A stretch of DNA of 45,290 nucleotides from an uncultured Saprospirales bacterium (GTDB lineage: Bacteria > Bacteroidota > Bacteroidia > Chitinophagales > Saprospiraceae), in NCBI GenBank assembly GCA_937899855.1, contig CALCCH010000560.1, positions 1 to 45,290 on the forward strand, written 5' to 3'. The position numbers and the translations under genes were made by a program. Below are positions 16,165 through 26,600 of this stretch, piece by piece. The number at the start of each line of letters is the position of its first letter. The first letter of the stretch is position 1. The notes beneath the pieces are model-generated. The model saw only the letters and a list, made by a program, of their open reading frames with translations. It searched no databases and had not been told where the DNA came from.

Positions 16165-19100
16165 CCCTCCGGGGGATGACCCTCGAAGCAAGCGGAACGA
16201 GCTTCTCCCGGGTGATTTCGATGATTGGTGGGGTCAACCACCTCCGCTTGGAAAATAACGTGATCCGGAGTAGTTCGACTACCTCCACGTCGACCAATCG
16301 CAGCTTGGTGTATTTTACCACCAATACGGTCAATGAGTTTTTACATGTTAGCCACAATGTGTTTCAGAATGGGAGTGGTGGTTTGTATTTCAACGGTCCT
16401 ACGAATAACAACAACTACCTCGCCGGCTTGGAAGTGCTCGACAACGAGTTCGTCAATCAATACGCCTTTGGCATGTACCTGGTATACCATACCGGCGCCC
16501 TCATCGATGGCAATCGCTTTGAAGTCGGGGGGACTTACAATTCCTACCGGGGCATCCACCTGTTCCGCAATTACGGTTCGCCACGGATCACCACCAACCA
16601 AATGTACCTCCCCTTTGGTTACCGGGGAATTCTACTCGACGAAGTTTACGGTAGCGTGGCCGATCCCGTCTTGGTGGCCAATAATTTCGTGTCCGTTGAT
16701 GGGACCAGTACTTCGTACGGGATTTACTCGGAGGATGGGACCTACCAAAACATTTTTCACAATACCGTTCGGGTAGGGAGTACTTCCCTTGGCAGTCGTC
16801 CCTTCATGGTGACGAGTGGCAACAACAAGGTGGTGTTCAATAATATCCTGGCCAACTACGGGGGAGGACTGGCCTTTTATACCAATACCCCCTCCGCCAT
16901 CGGCAGCTCGGATTACAACGATCTGTATACCACGGGGCCCAACCTGGGCTTCTGGAGTGGCAACCAGGCTGATCTCGATACCTGGCGTACCAACAGTGGG
17001 CAAGACCTCAACTCGCTGTCGACCGATCCGCTTTTTGCCGATCCTACCAACTACGTAGTTCGCGAGATTTTGCTCAACGCCGCGGCCTTACCGACGCCCC
17101 AGGTACTTGGCGATATCGAAGGAGAACTGCGCGACGCCAGCCCCGATATCGGCGCCGATGAATGGACGCCGCCCAACAGCGACGCGTTCCTCGTTCAATT
17201 TCAACAACCGGAGGCGCCCTTCCCGGTGGGCAACCAGTCCGTAGCGGTCTTACTCAAAAACAACGGTACCGACTCGCTCTTTACCGCCGACATCGACTGG
17301 GCGTTTAACGGCAGTGTACAGTCGCCCTTCAACTGGTCGGGTACCCTGGGAAGTGGGGATACCACTACGGTTGCCATCGGTAGCATGGCCTTTGTCGTCA
17401 ATCAGGATTATGCCCTCCGTGCTTGGGTATCGAATCCCAATGGTGGGGTGGACGCCGTGCCAGACAACGATACTACGCTGGTGGAAAACTTGTACGTCGC
17501 ACTGGGGGGCAACTACACGCTCGGGGGACTCAGCCCGGACTTCAATACCTTTGGCGAAGCCGTGACCAACCTCACCATGGGGGGCGTAGTGGATTCGGTG
17601 ATCTTTGACGTTCGCGATGGTACTTACAACGAACAATTGGTCTTTACCCCCATCCTGGGCGCCGGCGCCGATAAATCCGTTCGCTTCCAATCCGAGTTGG
17701 GCGACAGTACGGCGGTGACCCTTACCTTTGATTCCCCTTCGTCGGCCAACTATACGATCTATCTCAATGGGGTCGACCACCTGAGCTTTGCCAGGATGAC
17801 CCTGGCCGCGACCGATGCCAATTACGGCCGCATCATCCACCTCGACGGGGCTTCCAATCGCATCCGCCTGGAAAACAATCGTTTGCTGGGCGTACCCGCC
17901 ACGTCTACCTCCACAAACCGGGCCTTGATTTACAGTACCAGTGGCTTCGTCAACGATAGCCTTCAGTTGTACCACAATTATCTGCAAAACGGTAGCTACG
18001 GGCTGTACTTCCGAGCCAGTACGAGCCACGTATCGGGAACCGAAGTGGTGGGCAATACCTTTGAAAATCAGTACTACCGGGCCATGGATATGGACGAGCA
18101 CAACCGCCCGGTTATCAACGACAACCTTATTCAAACCAATAGCGCCTCTACGGATTACACCGGTATCTATTCCAATGATTCAAACCTCGGGGCGGAGGTG
18201 CGGCGCAACCGCGTACTGGCCAATGCCTACGGGGCGGGGATGCGCTTTTTTGACATGACGGGGACGATCGCCAACCAGGCCTGGATCGCCAACAATTACG
18301 TGGAGATCGGTGCCAATCAGGGCAATACGGTGTACGGCATCTTTTTTTCCTCCGGGAGTTACCACCAGTTGCACTACAATTCGGTACGGGTTACCAGTAC
18401 CGGACTCAACGCCAGTGCCCTCTACTTTTCGGGTGGGTCAAACAAGCGCTTGAGCAACAACATTTGGTCCAACTACGGTGGCGGATTGGCCTTCTTTACG
18501 AGCTCCACGGGTAATGTTCTCAGTTCGGATTTCAATAACTTTTTCACCCCCGGCCCCAATTTCTTGAGCTGGGGAGGTACCCTGTGGCCGACCTTGAGCG
18601 ATTGGCAAAATGCGGGGAATCTCACCGAAGTCAATTCGATTTCGGTACCTCCTTTCTTCCGAGCCCCGAACGACTACCGCACCGCGCAAAGTGCGCTCAA
18701 CGGGGCGGCCAATCCGCTGCCCGAAGTGCTGATCGATCTGGAAGGGGAAGTACGCGATAGCCTCCAACCCGATATTGGAGCGGACGAATTTGACCTACCC
18801 GCCACCGATGCCGGGGTGAGTGCAGTGCTCATTCCCGACATTCCCTTCCCCATTGGCAACCAATTGATCCAAGCCATTTTACGGAACCACGGTAGCGATA
18901 CGCTGCGGAGCGTCACCATCAACTGGACGGTCAACGGCACCCCGCAGGCGCCCATCAACTGGACCGGGACCCTCCTCGGTAGTGATACCCTCCGGCTTGA
19001 CCTCAATAGCGTCAACTTTGCCCTCAACCAAGCCTACGAACTGCGGGCCTGGACTTCCAGTCCCAACGGCGGTGCCGACCCCATCGCGGTCAACGATACC

Positions 19101-22100
19101 GCCGGAGTGGACAACCTCTACGCCGGTCTGACCGGTACCTACACCATCGGTGGGGTGAGCCCGGACTTTTCGGACTTTAGCAATGCCGCCAACGTACTCA
19201 ACATCGGTGGGGTAGTGGGGCCCGTTACCTTCAACGTCCGCGATGGTGTGTACGAGGAGCAAATTTGGCTCCGCGAATTCCCGGGGAGCGACAGCCTCCG
19301 GCAGGTCCTCTTCCAGTCCGAATCGGGCGACAGTACGGCGGTCACCCTGCGCTTCGCACTCGGCAGCAGCAATAACTATTTGGTGCTCCACGACGGGACG
19401 CAGTGGGTACGCTGGCGTCAGTTGGGTTTTGAAAGTGCGAGTAGCCTCTACCAACGGCTAATGGTCTTTAGCAACGGTGCGGGCCACATCGATCTGGAGC
19501 AGAATTTCCTCCGAGGACCCGCTACCACCTCCACCACCACCCTGCGGGCCCTGGTGTACATGCCCAACAGTAACCTCATCGAGAACCTTCGCCTCCGGAA
19601 CAATCGCTTCGTCGGGGGAAGTCACGGGATCTACCTTTTGGGCAATACGAATGGTGGCAACTACGCGGGCGGAATCGAAGTGGACGGCAATAGCTTTACC
19701 GATCATTACTACCGAGCAATGTATCTCGGTGGGCTGCGAACGGCCAAGGTGCGGAACAATACTTTTCTCAGCAATTCGAACTACTCCAACATCCGGGGCT
19801 TCGAGATTGCCAACAGTTACTTCGGTTTGGAAATGACGGGCAATCGCGTGTCGGGGCAAAATACCGGAATTGGAATCTTCCTCGATGATGTGTACGGTAC
19901 GGTAGATCAAACCGTACTGCTGGCGAATAACTTCGTTCAGGTGGGGGGAACCAACACCGTCCAGGGCATTTACGTGGACCGGGGGAATTACCAAAAGATT
20001 TACCACAATTCGGTCAACCTGACCAATACCAATTCGAACAGCTACGCTTACTTTGCCAACTCGGGGAGTAATCGCCAGGTGTACAATAACATTTTTGCCA
20101 ACGTGGGCGGCGGTCGGACCTACTACACCAACTCGACGACCGGGTCGCTCCAATCGGATCACAATGACCTGTACACCACCGGGCCCACCCTAGGTTTTTA
20201 CGGTAGTACGACCTACGCCGATCTGGCCACCTGGCAAAGTGGGGCCAACCGCGACACCAACTCCGTATCGATCGACCCCTTGTTCGTTTCGGATACTGAC
20301 CTGCACGTTACCAATGTCCTGCTGGACAAACTGGGACTGGGGGTCGCCGAGGTTCCCGTCGACATTGACGGGGAAGCGCGGGATCCGGCCCGGCCGGACC
20401 TGGGAGCGGATGAGTTTTTTACCGCTACCGAAGATGCCAGCCTCGTTTCGATCGACTCGCCAGTGATGCCCTTCGCCGCGGATTTGCAGTCCGTCTTCGT
20501 GACGGTGGTGAACAATGGTTTGGATACGCTCGAAAGTCTGGAGCTCTACTGGGAAGTGAACGGGGTGGTACAGGCGCCTTTCAACTGGACGGGCAATCTG
20601 CTCTCCGGCGAGACGGCGGATTCGGTCAACCTGGGCAACTTTACCTTTGAGTTGGATACTGCCTACACCATCCGCGCCTGGACGGCCAATCCCAACGGAC
20701 TGCCCGACTTGGAAAACTTTAACGATACCACCGAAGTAAGCAATCTTTATGCGGCCCTCGGTGGAGAGTATACCCTGGGAGGAAGCAATCCCAATTTTAT
20801 CAGTTTTAACCACGCCGCTACCAGCCTGGCCAACGGTGGCGTCATCGCACCGGTGACCTTTAACGTCCGCAATGGTACCTACGAAGAGCAGGTCAGCTTT
20901 GGGGCCGTGCTCGGTGCCGATGCGACCAATACCATTACCTTCCAATCCGAACAGGGCGATAGCAGTGCGGTCTTGCTCCGCTACGGCAACACCACCAATA
21001 CCACCAACTACGTCCTCCAGCTCGACGGCGCCGATTACTTCCGCTTCCGCCAACTGAGCTTGGAGTCGACCAGCTCGGTCTACTCGCGAGTGATCTTTCT
21101 GTTCAATGGGGCGAGTTACAACGAGTGGACGGGCAATATCGTCACCGGCCCCAATTTGACTTCGACGGGCACCAACCAAGCCCTGGTCTATTCCACGTCC
21201 ACGGATGATGAATACAATGTCTTCCGCTACAATCGCTTTGTGGAAGGCAGCTACGGCATCTATCTGATCGGAACCAATACGGCCAATACCGAACGCGGAA
21301 CGGTTATCGAGTACAACGACTTTAGGGGACAGTACTACATGGGAATTCGATTCCTCTATCAGGATGCGCCGCGGGTGTCTTACAATACCATCGTTGGGAA
21401 TAGCGTATACTGCTGTAGCTACTACGGGGTGTATACGAACAGCTGTCAGAACGACTGGACCTACCTGGGCAACACCCTGACCGATATCGACCACGGCTTT
21501 GGTTTTTACTTTACCAACACCGACGGGAGCCCAACGGCCCGTGGCCTGCTGGCCAACAACTTTGTGTCGGTGGGTCAGGGAGCGAGTCGGGCGAGCTACG
21601 GCATTTATTTGACCGCCAGCGATTACAACGATATCTACTACAATTCGGTACGGGTGGAATCGAGCAATGGTTCCAGTCGAGCCTTCTTCCTGGCGGGTAA
21701 CGAGACCCGCGTCAAGAACAATATCTTCGCCAATTTTAACCAGGGCCACGCTTACTACAAGCAATCGGGCAACAACCTGGAGACCGACTTCAACGCCCTC
21801 TACGCACCCCAAGCAACCCTGGCCTACTGGGACGGCAGCAATGCGACGGACCTCAGCACCTGGCGGAGCCTCAGTGGGGGGGCAGCCAATTCGCGCAGCA
21901 GCGATCCGGCTTTTGTATCCCCCACCGACCTCCACGTCGACGATGTGGACCTGAACAATACGGGGATCCCCCTGGCCAGCGTCAGCGTCGACTACGACGG
22001 GGAGGCGCGGGATCCCCTTACCCCCGACATCGGTGCGGATGAATTTACCCCCATCACCACCAACGATGCCGAAGTACTGGCCATCCTCAGCCCCCAGCCC

Positions 22101-23660
22101 ACGGTTCCCTTCGCGGCGGGTGTGCAGGACGTGGTGGTCGAAATCAAAAACAACGGGGCCGATACCCTACTGCAAGTCAACATCGACTGGACGGCGAATG
22201 GCTTGCCCCAGCTGCCTTATAGCTGGACGGGCTTCCTTGAGCCGGGCGAACGCGATACCGTGACCCTGGGAAGTTTTAACTTTAACCTGGGCTTCTCCAA
22301 CAACCTGCTCGTCGTTAGCTCCCAACCCAATGGGCAAGCCGACAACAACACCAGTAACGATACGATTCAGGTCCAAGACCTGTATCCGGCGCTTTTGGGG
22401 ACCTACACGATCGGAGGCTCCTTCCCCGATTTCCCTTCTTTTAGCGCCGCCGCCACCTCGCTCAACAACGGGGGTATCCTGGGTCCGGTCACCTTCCAAG
22501 TCCGCAATGGTACCTACAACGAACAGCTGATCCTGGGCTCCATCCGGGGCAGTGGGCCCGCCAACCCGATCCTCTTCCAAGCGGAGAATGGCCAATCCGA
22601 TTTTGTACGACTTGAACACCAAAATAGCAACGTAAGCAATTATGTCGTACGGCTGGACGGTACCGATTACATCACCCTCCAAAACCTGACCCTTCGCTCC
22701 CTGGGCGTCTTTGCGCGCATCATCAGTCTGAACAACGGGGCCAATAACGTAAGCATCCTCAACAACCAACTGATTGCGGCGGGCGACGATAATGACGAAC
22801 TGATCTATTCCCAGAACGATACCGATCAAAACCTGCTCATCCAGGGCAATCGTTTTGTGGATGGTGGGTCCGGGGTCTTTCTCTTTGGGCAGAATACTTC
22901 CCAATTGGAATCGGGGACGCGGATTTTGGACAACGTCTTCGAAAATCAAACCCGCTACGGCATTTACCTCTACTACCACGATGCGCCCCTGGTGCTAGAC
23001 AACCAAATAACGACCAACACTACGCGGAGTCAATACCACGGAATATTTATGCAGCATTGCGACCGGGACTTCCGCGTGGAGCGCAACCGCATTATCGGGG
23101 GCCGCGGCTACGGTATCCAAGCCAACCGCTGCGATGCCAATTTGAACGAACGGGCCCGGATCGCCAACAACTTTATCCAGGTGGGAGGAACGAATGTGGC
23201 CTACGGCATCTACGTCTTCAGCGGGCAGTTTATCAACTTCTACCACAATAGCGTTCACCTGACCAATACCGATCCCAACAGTCGGGTTTTTTACAATTCT
23301 TCGGGGGCGAACAAAAACGTCTTGAACAACGTCTTTGCCAACTCGGGTGGAGGACTGGCCTATTACGCGGCTACCAGCCTGGCTTCGTCCAACTTTAACG
23401 ACCTCTACACCACGGGCCCCAGTTTGGGGTACTGGCTCGGCACGACCGTGAGCGACCTGAGTGCCTGGCGCGCCCTAAGTGGCCGCGACTTCAACTCGGT
23501 CTCGGCCAATCCGCTGTTTTACTCGGATAACGACTTACAAGCACTCCAAGTGGCGCTCGATAGCGCCGCTACCTCCGTAAGTGGCCTGACGATCGACATC
23601 GATGGCGAGGCCCGCGATGCGACCTTCCCCGACATCGGGGCGGATGAGTTTGACTTTCTC
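15886..23660 (+). repeat. Five tandem 1.62-kb coding repeats (beta-helix plus Ig/CARDB-like unit)
   Basis: Unit starts, marked by the Gly of the G-x-YT(I/L)GG motif, are at 15886, 17508, 19134, 20763 and 22398. Spacings are 1622, 1626, 1629 and 1635 nt (541-545 codons after correcting the frameshift). Each unit opens with YTIGGxxPDF and NVRNGTYxEQ, and contains FQSExGDS and NNFV(S/Q)VG. It ends in DIDGEARDxxxPDIGADEF followed by an Ig/CARDB-like domain with W-x-NGxxQxPxxWTG. Units have diverged in DNA but kept length closely, indicating old duplication under structural constraint. Confidence 0.9.
16105..16109 (+). other. Homopolymer frameshift site joining the two parts of the giant protein
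   Basis: The upstream frame reads AGC TTT TTA ACA. With one extra T it would read AGC TTT TTT AAC AAC TCC, giving SFFNNSSSTNYT and then LLLNGVDWLTLRGMTL. That matches the equivalent segment of unit 2, which has NYTIYLNGVDHLSFARMTL. The shift needed is -1. It is explained most simply by a one-base loss in a T6 run, either a real mutation or a sequencing error. Confidence 0.88.
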
Positions 23661-26600
23661 GAGGACGATCTGGGCATCATTGCCTTCCTCGATCCGCAGG
23701 AGGCTTGCGATTTGGGGAATGGCGAAAGGGTGAAGGTGGTGGTCCAAAATTACGGTGGGCTGTCGCAAAGTGGTTTTGATCTGGCTTACCGGATCGGTAC
23801 GGCCGCGCCGGTGGTGGAAAATGCGGGGAGCTTATTGGTCCAACCCGGTGATACGGCGCATTATATCTTTGCCACCCCCGCCGATCTGTCGGCCTTTCAG
23901 GTGTACCAGTTGGAAGCCTATACCCTGCTGACGGGCGACCTCAACCCCGCCACGGACAGCTTTAGCACCAGCCTGCAAAATTACCAAACCCCCGCCGTGG
24001 TGAGCAACATGCTGCCCGCCGATGGGGCCCTCGACATCGATCCCCCGGTCAACTTTTCCTGGTTGCCCGCGGCCGGTGCCCTTCGCTACGACCTCTACCT
24101 CTGGGAAGACGGACAGCCCGAACCCACCGTGCCCCTGGGCCAGGACCTCACCCAGATTACCTTTGCCTACAGCAGCAACAGCTTTATCTTCGGCGCCACC
24201 TACAACTGGAAGATCGTAGCCAAAAATGATTTTTGCGAAACCGAAGGCCCCACCCAGTCCTTCACCCTCCGCGAGCTGCCCGACCTGGTAGTCAACAACG
24301 TTCAAACCATCGCGTCGCCCTTCTCCGGGCAAACGATCGAGGTGACCTGGGAAGTGGAAAACCAAGCGATCGGCTCCACCGGAATGACCCAGTGGTTCGA
24401 CTACCTCTACCTCTCGGCCGACAATGTCTACCAACCCAACGTGGATACTTACCTCGGGGGCTTTGCCAACCTGACCGCCCTCAACTCCATGGAGCGCTAT
24501 TCCCAGATGCAGCTGGTGACCCTGCCCCAGGGCATCCAGGGCGATTTTTACCTCTTCGTGGTCACCGATCGGACCAACCAACTGATCGAAGGCTTTGAGG
24601 ACAATAATGTCGGCACGCCCGCCAACCTCCTCATCAACCTGACCCCACCGGCCGATCTGGTCGTATCCTCCATCATTGCGCCGAACAATGCCTTTTCCGG
24701 CAGCGATATCGACGTGACCTGGACGGTGACCAATCAGGGCCTGGGCGATATCGTCAGCGGTACGCACCGCGACTACATCTTCGTCAGTCAGGAATCCAGC
24801 TACGACCCCGCCACGGCCATTCTGCTGGCCAGCGAGCCCGAATCGAGTGCCCTGGTGGCGGGAGCTTCCTACACCGATACGCGCAGCGTGACCTTACCAG
24901 CCTCGGTCTTTGGCGATTACTTTATCCACGTGTACACCGACTTCCAAAACCGGGTCTACGAGTACGTCTTTGAAGACAACAACGACGAAACCAGCGATAC
25001 CCTCAACGTCATCCTCACCCCACCACCGGATTTGCAGGTCAGCAACATTAGCGTCCCCGATTCGATGGACAACCGGGAGACGATTACCGTCCAGTGGGTC
25101 AATGTCAACCTTGGCGCCACGCCGGCCACGGAGACCTTTAGCGATCGGATCTACATCAGTACCCACGATAGCTTCGACCCGGATTCGGTACAGTTGCTGC
25201 GAACGATCAGTACTTCGGTGGACCTCAACCCCGGTCAGTTTCTCAATCGTTCGACGACCGTCAACGTTCCCAACGAACGTTGTGATACCCAGTACTTTTA
25301 CGTCTTTACCGATTACAACACCCGTGTCTTTGAGCACACCAGCGAGGACAATAACATCAGTCGCAGTGGGGCGGTCATCGCGCGAACGGCGGACGTGGTG
25401 GTCAGCCAGATCAGCCTGGCGGATACGGTCCAATCGGGCGAAACGATTACCCTACAGTGGACGGTGACCAACCAGGGCTTGGGAGATGTGGTCAACTTCA
25501 ACCGGACCGATGGTATTTTTCTATCCACCGATCCCGTACCCAATCCGGCTACGGATGTGAGTCTGGGGAATTTGTCCTACGGGGGCATCCTGGAGGCCGG
25601 ACAGGGGACGAACAAACAATTGGACGTTACCCTACCGAATGGCATCAGTGGTCGCTACTACTTCCACCTGCGCACCGATACGGGGGACGACATTTTTGAG
25701 AAGGATCAGGAGGGCAACAACTCGACGACCGACTCCAGTACGGTCCAACTCGCACCCTGGCCCGACCTCCGGGTGGACGCACTGCTGGGCTTGCCCGATA
25801 CGGCGGAAGCGGGGGAGATCCTCCACTTAGATTACATCGTGCGCAATTACGGAACGGCCGGCGTGGCCGGGACGGGAAGTTGGGAGGATCGCATTTTCAT
25901 TTCCCCCAACCCGGTTTGGAATCCTACCGATGCGGTCGCCCTCCAGACCCGCGACATTCTTCAGCCCCTAGCGCCGGGCGGCAGCTACACCGAACAGACG
26001 AGTTTTGTACTGCCGATGCTCGGTGGCGGTGCGGCGACGGGCGTGTGCTTTATCTACGTCTTTGCCGACGTCAGCAACGATATTTTTGAAAATACCGACG
26101 AGGGCAACAACGTACTACGCAGCAATCCGATCAACGTCTCGGCACCCGACCCGGTCGACTTTGCCATCCTCAGTGCGACCTCCCTACCGGATACCCTCTC
26201 GTCCGGGGAGCTGGTCAACCTGCAATGGATGGTCCAGAACCAGGGGAATACGACGGCCCTGTGGGCTTACCCCCTCTGGTACGACGGCATCTACCTCAGC
26301 CTGGATTCGATCCTGGACCGGAGCAACGACCTCTTCGTGGTGGATTATACCCGCCAGGGGCCCTTGGCCAATCTGGAACTGTACAGCAACAACCAAGACT
26401 TTAACCTGCCCAACGGCATCGAAGGCGATTACTACGTCTTCCTCGTGGCCGATCATACCGAGGTGACCAACGACGCAACCCCCGATAACAGCGTACGCCT
26501 GATTCGACCCAGCAGTCATCCCAGTGGTGCGGCGCGGCCCATCCACATCGAGCTTACCCCCTCGCCCGACCTGCAGGTCTCGACCCTGGTGGCGCCCGCC

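Noticed and set aside
20190-21935. A 581-codon minus-strand open frame
   Set aside because: It lies antisense to beta-helix units 3 and 4 and shows only the mirrored repeat composition.
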